Shown: in pieces, positions 46,930 through 55,600 of the stretch
How positions within the stretch are numbered: the stretch's first letter is position 1
Layout: the number at the start of each line of letters is the position of its first letter
NCBI RefSeq assembly: GCF_044628455.1
Contig: NZ_JBIYZW010000002.1
Coordinates: forward strand, 744,001-808,000
Direction of reading: 5' to 3'
Length of the DNA: 64,000 bases
Source: Solirubrum sp044628455
GTDB lineage: Bacteria > Bacteroidota > Bacteroidia > Cytophagales > Hymenobacteraceae
Notes under the pieces: model-generated
What the model was told of the DNA's origin: nothing
What the model saw: the letters and a program-made list of their open reading frames with translations, nothing else
The model's database searches: none
Made by a program: the position numbers and the translations under genes

Positions 46930-48798
46930 ATGTACACCCGCCCGCTGCTGTTTCTGGGGTTGATTGCCGTGCTGGCCACCGGCCGGCCCGCCGCGGCGTG
47001 GGCGCAAACCACCTCGCCGGTAGCCACCCCCAACCTGCCGCCCACCGCCGCCCCACCGGCCCCGGTGCCGGCGCCCACTCCGGCCGCTACGGCCAAGCGT
47101 CTGCCCGCCGGCCGCCCCAAGTACATCCGCCTCGCCACCGAAGCCGCCGACCAGCCCGTGCTGCGCCGCTACCGCCTGCGCCCCGTGGCGGCCGATACCC
47201 TGGCGGCGCTGCGCACGGTGCGCGAGCTGGTGCTGGCCCTGCAGGCCGACGCCTACCTCACGGCCTCGGCCGACGAGCTGCGCTGGCGCGGCGACACCCT
47301 GCTTGCCCAGCTCTACGTGGGCGAGCGGTTTCGCTGGGCGCGGCTGCAGCCCGGCAACGTGGGCGACGATTTGCTGAGCCGCAGCGGCTTCCGCGAGCGG
47401 GTGTACCGCGGCCAGACCATGAGCCCCGCCGACCTGGCCCGCCTGCAGCAGCGCATCCTTACGACGGCCGAAAACGAGGGCTACCCCTTCGCCCAGGTGC
47501 GCCTCGACTCGGTGCAGCTCACCGGCTCGGAGGTGGCCGCCACCCTGGTGCTCGACCGCGGCCCGGTGGTGGTGTTCGACTCCATTCAGATTGTGGGCAA
47601 CACCAAGACGCGCAAGCGCTTTCTCACCCGCTACCTGCAGATCGAGCCCAACCAGCCCTACAGCCAGCAGCGCGTGGAGGGGGCCGACCGGCTGCTGCGC
47701 CAGCTGCCCTACCTGCAGCTGCGCGCCGAGCCCGAGGTGCGCTTTGCCCGCGGCCGGGCCCGCCTGTTTCTGCTGCTCGACGACCGCAACGCCAACCAGT
47801 TCGACGCCATCGTGGGCGTACTGCCCAACCCTTCGCCTACCGTGGGCCAGAAGAAAGTGCAGCTTACGGGCGACGTGACGCTGAATTTGCGCAACCTCGG
47901 CGGCAGTGGCAAGCAGCTGGGCGTGCAGTGGCGCAAGGTCGACGTGGCCTCGCAGCTGCTCGACGCCGGCTACCAGCACCCCAACTTCCTGGGCTCCCCG
48001 CTCGACGTGGGCGCCACCTTCAACCTGTTCAAGCAAAACAACGACTTCCTCACCCTGCGCCCGCGCCTGCAGGTGGGCTACGCCACGCCCCGCGCCGGGC
48101 GGCTGAGCTTGTTTCTGGAGCAGCGCAACTCCCGCTTGCTGGCCGACAGCACCTTCCGCACCCGCACCGCGCTGCCCAGCAACATCGACTCGCGCTACAC
48201 CGCCTACGGCCTCGACTATGCCCTCAGCTCGCTCGACGACCCCTACTTTCCCCGGCAGGGCTGGCTGCTGCTGGCCCAGGGCGCGGTGGGCAACAAAACC
48301 ATCAGCAAAAACCCCGAACTCAAGCCCGAGCTCTACGAGGGCCTGCCGCTGCGCTCCACGCAGATCAGCTTGAGCAGCCGCCTCGAGCGGTACTTCCGGC
48401 TGGGCAAGCAGGGCGTCATTCTGGCCCGGGTGCGCGGCGAGGCTTTGCTCAACCAGCGGCTGTTCCTGAACGATTTGTTTCGCCTGGGTGGACTGAGTAC
48501 GCTGCGGGGCTTCAACGAGCTGGATTTCTATGCCGGGCAGTACGGCGTGGGCACCGTGGAACTACGCCAGTTCACCGGCCCCGAAGCCTACGTATTCGTG
48601 TTTGCCGACCAAGCCTACCTGCGCCGGGGCCTGCCCGGCCAGACCGGCGAAGATGCCCCGACGGGCCTGGGCGCGGGCTTGAGCTTTCGGACCGGGGCGG
48701 GCGTATTTCAGTTCGTGTACTCCACCGGCCGCACCAGCACCCAGCGCTTCGCCCTCAACGCCTCCAAGATTCACTTCGGCATCACCAGCCGCTTCTAA
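46930..48798 (+). CDS. BamA/TamA-like outer membrane protein
   Basis: 622 residues. A signal peptide (LLFLGLIAVLATGRPAAAWAQ) is followed by a Pro-rich linker. One clear POTRA-like domain follows (about 200-290: VVVFDSIQIVGNTKTRKRFLTRYLQIEPNQPYSQQRVEGADRLLRQLPY). A 16-strand beta barrel fills the remainder (RRTALPSNIDSRYTAYGLDYALSSLDDPYFPRQGWLLLAQGAVG, FRLGGLSTLRGFNELDFYAGQYGVGTVELRQF), with the terminal aromatic GITSRF required for Bam-dependent insertion. It belongs to the Omp85 superfamily. With one recognisable POTRA it is more likely a TamA-like or auxiliary Omp85 than the essential BamA. Confidence 0.85.
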   Translation: MYTRPLLFLGLIAVLATGRPAAAWAQTTSPVATPNLPPTAAPPAPVPAPTPAATAKRLPAGRPKYIRLATEAADQPVLRRYRLRPVAADTLAALRTVRELVLALQADAYLTASADELRWRGDTLLAQLYVGERFRWARLQPGNVGDDLLSRSGFRERVYRGQTMSPADLARLQQRILTTAENEGYPFAQVRLDSVQLTGSEVAATLVLDRGPVVVFDSIQIVGNTKTRKRFLTRYLQIEPNQPYSQQRVEGADRLLRQLPYLQLRAEPEVRFARGRARLFLLLDDRNANQFDAIVGVLPNPSPTVGQKKVQLTGDVTLNLRNLGGSGKQLGVQWRKVDVASQLLDAGYQHPNFLGSPLDVGATFNLFKQNNDFLTLRPRLQVGYATPRAGRLSLFLEQRNSRLLADSTFRTRTALPSNIDSRYTAYGLDYALSSLDDPYFPRQGWLLLAQGAVGNKTISKNPELKPELYEGLPLRSTQISLSSRLERYFRLGKQGVILARVRGEALLNQRLFLNDLFRLGGLSTLRGFNELDFYAGQYGVGTVELRQFTGPEAYVFVFADQAYLRRGLPGQTGEDAPTGLGAGLSFRTGAGVFQFVYSTGRTSTQRFALNASKIHFGITSRF

Positions 48799-48951
48799 AG
48801 CGCCGGGCCGGGGGCATAAGCAGAGCGACGGGGCAGGCTGGCGGTGCGGGGAAAGCGGAGAAGTGAAAATTTTACCGGTTGATTATCAGCCGGCAAGCCA
48901 CTTTGGGTGGGAAAGTGTGACCCGGGGGCGTGCTTTTCCGAAAAAGCCTCT

Positions 48952-48959
48952 TACATTTG
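48952..48959 (+). promoter_or_regulatory. -7 promoter box of the initiator tRNA
   Basis: TACATTTG fits TAnnTTTG and lies 13 bp before the first base of the tRNA. A T-rich segment (TGCTTTTCC) about 20 bp upstream may be the -33 part. Confidence 0.6.
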
Positions 48960-48972
48960 CAGAACCAAACAG

Positions 48973-49045
<73 letters not shown>

Positions 49046-49050
49046 CCTCC

Positions 49051-49089
49051 AAAAATCCTCAGTAAGACTTGCTCTTGCTGAGGATTTTT
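49051..49089. terminator. Terminator of the initiator tRNA
   Basis: AAAAATCCTCAG / CTGAGGATTTTT with a 15-base loop, starting six bases past the discriminator base. Confidence 0.85.
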
Positions 49090-49245
49090 CATTTCCGGTC
49101 CGGCGGTTTGTGAGCGGCTGAGGCAGCGGCTGAGGCTTGCCGAATGAGGTGCCGGCTTTTAATTCCGCCTGGGGCCGCCCGCGAGCGAAGCCGATGGAGT
49201 ATCTTGCCCGCCGTTTCTATCGGCTGAACCCAAGCACTTTTGTTC

Positions 49246-50328
49246 ATGGCGGAATCTCCCTCCTCTTCCCTGCGCGCCGGCGTCCTGCACGGCGACGAAG
49301 TTCAATCCCTGTTTCAGCACGCCAAGGCCGAAGGCTACGCGCTGCCGGCCGTGAACGTAACCGGCTCCAACACCGTCAACGCCGTGCTGGAAACGGCCCG
49401 GGAAGTCAACTCGCCGGTCATCATTCAGTTTTCCAACGGCGGGGCGCAGTTCTTCGCCGGCAAGGGCGTGGCCAACGATAAGCAGCAGGCCAGCATTGCC
49501 GGCGCCATCTCGGGCGCCCAGCACGTGCACCTGATGGCCGAGCTCTACAACGTGCCGGTGATTCTGCACACCGACCACGCCGCCAAAAAGCTGCTGCCCT
49601 GGATCGATGGGCTGCTGGCCGCCGGCGAAAAGCACTATGCCCAGTACGGCCAGCCGCTCTACAGCTCGCACATGCTCGACCTCTCCGAGGAACCCATTGA
49701 GGAGAACATCGACATCTGCAAGCGCTACCTGGAGCGCATGAGCAAAATCGGCATGACCCTGGAAATCGAGCTGGGCGTGACCGGCGGCGAGGAAGACGGC
49801 GTCGACAACTCCGACGTGGACTCTAGCAAACTGTACACCCAGCCCTCGGAAGTGGCTTACGCCTACGAGGAGCTGATGAAGGTGAGCCCGCGCTTCACCG
49901 TGGCCGCCGCCTTCGGCAACGTGCACGGCGTGTACAAGCCCGGCAACGTGAAGCTGCAGCCCATCATCCTGAAAAACTCGCAGCAGTACGTGCAGGAGCA
50001 CTTCCACACCGGCCCCCAGCCCATCGACTTCGTGTTCCACGGCGGTTCGGGCTCCAGCCGCGAGGAAATCCGCGAGGCCATCAGCTACGGGGCCATCAAG
50101 ATGAACATCGACACCGACCTGCAGTGGGCATTCTGGGAGGGCATCAAGGACTACTACGTCAAGAACGAAGCCTTCCTGCAGGGCCAGATCGGTAACCCCT
50201 CGGGCCCCGACTCGCCCAACAAGAAGTACTACGACCCGCGCGTGTGGCTGCGCGACGGCGAAAAGGCCTTTGTGGGCCGTCTCAAGCACGCCTTCGACGA
50301 CCTGAACGCCCTGAACCGCCGCTACTAG
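49246..50328 (+). CDS. fba: Fructose-bisphosphate aldolase, class II
   Basis: 360 residues. The zinc-dependent type A class II aldolase is recognisable by LPAVNVTGSNTVNAVLETAREVNSPVIIQFSNGG (N-terminal strand) and VILHTDHAAKKLLPWI (catalytic Asp and zinc His). GMTLEIELGVTGGEEDGVDNSD supplies the Glu ligand and loop, AAFGNVHGVYKPGNVKL the zinc His, and DFVFHGGSGSSREEI the zinc His and phosphate loop. It interconverts fructose 1,6-bisphosphate with glyceraldehyde 3-phosphate and DHAP. The ATG at 49246 gives the MAES start; one two codons earlier is possible. A strong terminator follows. Confidence 0.96.
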   Translation: MAESPSSSLRAGVLHGDEVQSLFQHAKAEGYALPAVNVTGSNTVNAVLETAREVNSPVIIQFSNGGAQFFAGKGVANDKQQASIAGAISGAQHVHLMAELYNVPVILHTDHAAKKLLPWIDGLLAAGEKHYAQYGQPLYSSHMLDLSEEPIEENIDICKRYLERMSKIGMTLEIELGVTGGEEDGVDNSDVDSSKLYTQPSEVAYAYEELMKVSPRFTVAAAFGNVHGVYKPGNVKLQPIILKNSQQYVQEHFHTGPQPIDFVFHGGSGSSREEIREAISYGAIKMNIDTDLQWAFWEGIKDYYVKNEAFLQGQIGNPSGPDSPNKKYYDPRVWLRDGEKAFVGRLKHAFDDLNALNRRY

Positions 50329-50362
50329 TCCGGTCGCGGCCTCCTAGCTCAGAAGCAAGTTT

Positions 50363-50400
50363 GCCCCGGGGTCATTGGCAGCTGCCGATGACCCCGGGGC
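50363..50400. terminator. Terminator between fba and the histidine kinase
   Basis: Near-perfect 18-bp arms (GCCCCGGGGTCATTGGCA and its complement) with a 2-base loop, then a short T-run (TAGTTTTGG). Suits both convergent genes. Confidence 0.85.
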
Positions 50401-50437
50401 TAGTTTTGGGAACTATCAACTGCAGCCCGCAGTGGCT

Positions 50438-52522
50438 TCAGCCCGCAGCAACCGGCGCACCGGCCGGCTGGGGCTTGAGGGGCAGGGAAATGGTAAACTC
50501 GGTGAAAGCACCTTCCTCGGTGGCAACCGTGAGTGTGCCGCCGTGGCCCTTGGTAATAAGCTCGTAGGTGAGGGCCAAACCCAGGCCGGTGCCTTCGTGC
50601 GGCGGCTTGGTGGTGAAGAACCGCTCGAACACGTTGGGCAGCGCGGCGGCCGGAATGCCTGGGCCGTTGTCGCGCACCCGGATTTCCACCTGGCCTTCGC
50701 CCTGGTGGGTGCTCACCTTTACCTGCGGCACGTAGTCGTCTTCGCCGGCCTGCTGGCGCTGCTGCACGGCGTAGAAGGCGTTGGTGAACAGGCTGATTAG
50801 CGCCCGGCCCAGGTCGTGGCGCACCACCTCCACGGTGCCCACCTGCGGGTCGAGGCGAGGGAGCAGGGCGGCGTGAAACTGGCGGTTTTTGGCGCGGGCG
50901 TCGTGGTAGGTCAGGCGCAGATAGTCTTCTACGAAGGCGTTCAGCTCGGTTTCCTGCCGGGGCCCCGGGCTGCCGTGGGAGTATTCCAGCATGCCGCGCA
51001 CGATGCCGTCGGCCCGCTGGGCGTACTGGGCAATGCGCACCTGATTCTGGCGCAGGTTGCCCAGCATCTCGGCCAGGTATTCGCGGCTATCGTAACTCAT
51101 GGGCACCGATGCCAGCTCCTTTTCCACCTCCTGACTCAGCTCGGCGCTGATGCCGGCAAAGTTGCGCACGTGGCTCACCGGGTGCTGAATCTCGTGGGCT
51201 ACTCCGGCCATCAGCTGCCCCAGGGAGGCCATTTTCTCGCGTAGCACCAGCTGGCTCTGGGTGGCCTTCAGCTCGTGCAGCATGCGGCCCAGGCTGTCGC
51301 GCTGGTCGGTGAGTTCCTGCTTCTGGCCCAGCATCTCGGTGTGCAGGGCGCGCAGGCGAACGTTGGCGCGCTGCTGCAGGCGGTTGCTGCGCCACAGCAG
51401 CAGCGCAATCAGCAAGGCCCCGGCCAGGCCGGTGAGCAGACCATAGGTGCGCAGGCGGTCGGCATACTGGGCGCGCTCGTCTTCCAGCTCGCGCAGGCGC
51501 TGCTGCTCGGCAAAGCCGATGGCGTCGAGCTGCTTGATGCGCTGCGGGTTGTAGAGACTATCTTGGGCCGCTACCATAATGCGCAGGTACTTGAGCGTGC
51601 TGTCGCGCTGCCCTTGCTGCTGAAAAGTGGCGGACAGCAGCTGACTGGTGCGTACTACCCCAATGATGTAGGGCAGCCCCTGGCCCAGGGCCAGCGCCCG
51701 GCGGGCGTAGTGCACGCTCGAATCGGTCTGCCCGCTGCGGTGGTACAGCTCGGCCAGGTACTGAAAGGCGCGGCAGGCGCTACGCACGTCGTTTTCGGGC
51801 ACTGCGGCCTGGGCGCTGCGACGGTAGTAGGCGAGGGCGGCGGCCGGATGGCCCAGGGAGGCCTGCAGCAGGCCCAGCTCGCGCAGCACGTAGGGCAGCG
51901 GGTTGCCCCAGCAGCTCCGGCCCACGGTGCGCGACTCGCGCGTGAGCTGGTAGGCGCGGTTGAGGTAGCGCACGGCCGAATCGAGCTGCTGCCGGCCTTC
52001 GTAGGTGGCGCCGATGTTGGTGAGCACGCTCACCAGCTGCGAGTCGTCGCCCACCTCCTCGTGCTCGTAGATGGCCCGGGCCCGGAAGTAGTACGACAGC
52101 GCGGGCCGGTAGTCTTCGAGGGCCTGGTAGAGCAGGCCGATCTGGTTGAGGGTGCGCGCCATGCCTTCCCGGTCGCCACTGGCTTCGTTGAGCCGCAGCG
52201 CGGCCAGATCGATGCGCAGGGCCTGGGGCAGGTTGCCCCGCTCGCTCATCAGGATGGCCAGGCGCGAGAGGCAGCGCCCTTCGCCCTTGCGGTAGCCGAT
52301 TTGCCGCGCCAGCCGCAGGCCCCGCTGCGCGTACCACTGCACCGAGTCGAAATGCGAGTAGCGGAACGACGCGCTCAGGTCGGCCAGCAGCAGCACCCGG
52401 GTGGTGTCGTGGCGGGCCAGGTGCAGGGCCCGGCGCAGCCCGGGCGTCTGCGGACTTTGCGCCCGGGCCGGGGCCGTCAGCAGGGCCAGCAACGGAAGCA
52501 GCAGGAAAATGCGTGAAAGCAT
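50438..52522 (-). CDS. Membrane sensor histidine kinase with TPR sensor region
   Basis: 694 residues from the ATG at 52522. Signal peptide (LLLPLLALLTAPARAQ), then about 330 residues of TPR-like repeats (DSVQWYAQRGLRLARQIGYRKGE, ALRIDLAALRLNEASGD, ALSYYFRARAIYEHEEV, AVRYLNRAYQLTRE) outside the membrane. One transmembrane helix follows near 375-395 (LLTGLAGALLIALLLWRSN), then a coiled coil. The kinase has an H-box ASLGQLMAGVAHEIQHPVSHVRNF and a HATPase with SLFTNAFYAVQQR (N-box), VRDNGPGIPAAALPNVFERFFTT and GTGLGLALTYELITKGHGG (G-boxes). This is the common Bacteroidota TPR-kinase type. No response regulator is adjacent. Confidence 0.9.
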   Translation of the reverse strand: MLSRIFLLLPLLALLTAPARAQSPQTPGLRRALHLARHDTTRVLLLADLSASFRYSHFDSVQWYAQRGLRLARQIGYRKGEGRCLSRLAILMSERGNLPQALRIDLAALRLNEASGDREGMARTLNQIGLLYQALEDYRPALSYYFRARAIYEHEEVGDDSQLVSVLTNIGATYEGRQQLDSAVRYLNRAYQLTRESRTVGRSCWGNPLPYVLRELGLLQASLGHPAAALAYYRRSAQAAVPENDVRSACRAFQYLAELYHRSGQTDSSVHYARRALALGQGLPYIIGVVRTSQLLSATFQQQGQRDSTLKYLRIMVAAQDSLYNPQRIKQLDAIGFAEQQRLRELEDERAQYADRLRTYGLLTGLAGALLIALLLWRSNRLQQRANVRLRALHTEMLGQKQELTDQRDSLGRMLHELKATQSQLVLREKMASLGQLMAGVAHEIQHPVSHVRNFAGISAELSQEVEKELASVPMSYDSREYLAEMLGNLRQNQVRIAQYAQRADGIVRGMLEYSHGSPGPRQETELNAFVEDYLRLTYHDARAKNRQFHAALLPRLDPQVGTVEVVRHDLGRALISLFTNAFYAVQQRQQAGEDDYVPQVKVSTHQGEGQVEIRVRDNGPGIPAAALPNVFERFFTTKPPHEGTGLGLALTYELITKGHGGTLTVATEEGAFTEFTISLPLKPQPAGAPVAAG

Positions 52523-52578
52523 GGGCGAAGGTAGCAAGCTGGCCTGTGGGGCGCCCGGGCCGCCGACCCGACTACAGA

Positions 52579-52609
52579 ACGAGGGCTGATCCGGCAGTGG
52601 ACCAGCCCT
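52579..52609. terminator. Probable terminator of the giant T9SS protein gene
   Basis: CGAGGGCTG (52579-52587) pairs with CAGCCCTCG (52601-52609), 9-bp arms and a 13-base loop, 27 bp past the stop at 52637 on the minus strand. No T-run is seen. Confidence 0.55.
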
Positions 52610-52636
52610 CGTAGCGGGGAACGGTCGCGGAGGAAT

Positions 52637-55600
52637 CTATGGCCGGTAGAAGCGGGCGGTGTGGTGGCCCTGGGCGGTAATCAGCTTGAGCACGTACCAG
52701 CCCGCGGGCAGCTCGTGAACCGGCAGTGCCCCTCCGACCCCAATCTCACCGGCCACGCGGCGCAGGTGCTGACCGGTTACGCTGTACACGTCGAGCACGG
52801 CTTCGGCGGCCGGCCCCTGGTACTCATAGCGCAGCTGCCCGTCGACAATGGTGGTGGGAAACACGGCGAAGCGAGCCGTGAGCGGCAGCGTCACCAGGCG
52901 CGGCGGCGAGTAGCTGCTGGTGCCGTCGTGGTCGACCTGGCGCAGGCGGTAGTGCAGAGTGGTCGTGCCAGCGGGCAGCCGCTCGTCGCGCCAGGTGTAA
53001 GAATGGGCAGTGGCCCTGGTGCCCTGGCCTGCCACGCGGCCCAGCTCCGTAAACGTCAGCCCGTCGGGGCTGCGCTCCACGGCGAAATAGGCGTTGTCCT
53101 GCTCCGCGGCAGTAATCCAGCCGAGCTGCACCCCGGTGTTTTGCCGCTCGGCCGTGAAGGACGTCAGCGTTACGGGCAGCGGGCGGGTGGCGTCGCCCAG
53201 CGTCCAGATCGAAAAGGCCGCAATGCCGGTTTTGGTGACGGTGTTGGTGCCCGCGTTGCGGCCGTTCTGTCCCTGAGGTTGCCAGGGACCGGCCGGGCCG
53301 CTCACCGAGCGGAACAGGGTCAGGTCGGTTTCGTGGGCGCCGTTCAGCTCGTGGTCGAAGTAGCGGAAAGCCAGCGTTACGTTCAGCCCTGCGTTGGTGG
53401 CCGGCCGGATGTCGAAGTACCGCTCGATGCCGGTGTTGCCCTCCCCCGTTACGGCCGTGCCGGTGCTGCGAATCACCAGAGTACTGCCCGGGGCTACCGA
53501 GCCGGCGGCCGGGGTGAGGGTGAGGCCCAGGCCCCCAAAGCTGTTGGCCGTGCCGGCCGCCAGGGCCCGGGTGGCTTGCACCGTGCCCGTTACGTAGCTG
53601 GTTTCGGTTTCGGCGATGGTGGCGGTGGTGCCCAGGGTAACGGTGCGCGGGCCGGTGTTCAGCCGGCCGCTGGTCAGGGTCAGGGCGCCGTTCACGGTCA
53701 GGTCGGCGGGCAGGGTTACGGCGCCGCTGCTCAGTTCCAGGGTCAGGTTGTTAACCGAGCTGACGCCGCTGAGCTGCGGGTTGGTGCCTTGCAGAACCAG
53801 CGTGCCGGTGGCGGTGTAGGCCGTAGCACTCTGGTTGACGAAGCTGCCGGCTAGCTGCAGGGTGCGGGTGCCCACCGTCAGGGCCCCGCCGTTTTCGATG
53901 GTGAGCGTGCGCGCCGCAGCGGTGGCCGTGAGGCTGGGGTAGCGCGGCCGGCTGGCCGGGATGCGGGCGTCAATCGCGGCGCTGGGTACGCAGCCCACCC
54001 AATTGCCCGCCGCAAACCAATCGGTGGAAACGGCCCCCGTCCACACGCTTTCGGTGACTACGGTTACCGTCACCGTGCCGGTGCTGGTGCAGCTGCCGCC
54101 GTTGCTGGCCGTAACCTGATAAGTCGAGGTAGCAGTGGGGCTCACCGAAAGGCCGGCGGTGTTGACAGTGGCCGGCAGACCGTTGCCGCTCACCAGCGTC
54201 CAGGCATAGGAAATGGGGGTGGGCGTACCCGTAACCGACACGTTTTCGAGTCCCCACCAGTAACCCCAGGGCGCTTCGTAGCGCCAGCGCAGCCGCACGC
54301 TGGACTTATTCAGGTAAGCACTCAGGCTGAGCGTGGGCGTGGCGGGCGTGGTAGTGGTGCCCTGCGTGCTGGTGTAGGTAGCCAGGGGAGTCCAGGTGGT
54401 GCCACCGTCGGTGGAAATTTCCACGAAGCCCTGGCTGTCGGTGTAGTACTCAAACAAATGCTGGAAACTGAGCTGCGCGGCGCTGTAGCCCACGGTGCTG
54501 AATGCCGGTGAGGTGAGCGTGGTGCTGGTAACGGAGCCCGAGCCGCCCGCGTCGCTGTTGGCCAGAATAAAGCGGGAGTTATTGAACTCGAAATTGTTGA
54601 GGCGAGGCAGTCCTGCGCCGGGGTTATGGCTGTAGTTCGTGTTGCGGATTTTCCATTCGGTAGTAGCCGGCGTCGGGGTACCGTTGCTGGCTACGGTCCA
54701 GCTGGCGGGTAGAGTTGCCGCGTCGAAGTTTTCACTCAGCAACGTAGTGCTGAGGGCCGGCACGCTGGCCGTGAGCGAAACCGGTCCCCCGGGGCAGGTA
54801 GTGGCCGACGAAGGCGTGATGCTGACCACGCCCGGCGAGGAATTTACCTGCACCGCCACGCTGGCCTGTCCGCTGCTGCTGCCGCTGGTTACCGTCACGG
54901 TGTAGGTGCCGCTGGCCGCCAGGGTAGCGTTCGGAATGCTGGGGTTCTGCTGAGTGCTGCTGAATCCGTTGGGGCCCGTCCAGCTGTAGCTCCCGCCGCC
55001 GCCGGCGCTCAGGTTAAGCGTGCTGCCGGCGCAGATGGGGCCGTTGGCGGCGGCCGTAGCCACCAGCGTCACGGTGAAAATGCCGGCGTTGGCGGTACTG
55101 CTGCCCTTGGTTACCACCAGCTGGCCGGTGGTGGCGCCGGCCGGCACCGTTACCTGAAAGCTGGTGGCGGTGATGTTCGCCAGGGTAGGGGCCGCGGTGC
55201 CGTTAAAGCTTACGGCCAGGGTGCCAGTCCCGGCGGTGAAGCCCGTGCCGGTGATGGTAACCACCGTGCCGGCCGGGCCGCTGACGGGCGAGAAGCTGGT
55301 AACCGACAAAGTGCCCGGGGCGGCCGTGATGGTGAAGTTGGCGTCGGACAGGTCGAAGAAATAGTTGTCGGCGGCTTCCACCATCAGGCGGGCCTGGGTG
55401 GTGGGCGTGTTGGGCAGCGTTACGGTGGTCGAGCCGTTGTTGGGTACGCCGGCGGCCAGCAAGGTGGGGTAGGTTTGCCCGCCATCGGTCGAGAGGCGCA
55501 CGTTCACGGTGGCGCAGCTCACCGGGGCCGCGTTGGTGTTGGCCACGTTCCAGGTTACCGTCTGGGTGGAGTTGCCGGCCCAGGTTACGGCCGTGTTCGG

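Noticed and set aside
46792..48036. Upstream extension of hemW to about 800 codons
   Set aside because: The extra part is antisense to the BamA/TamA-like gene and lacks HemW homology.
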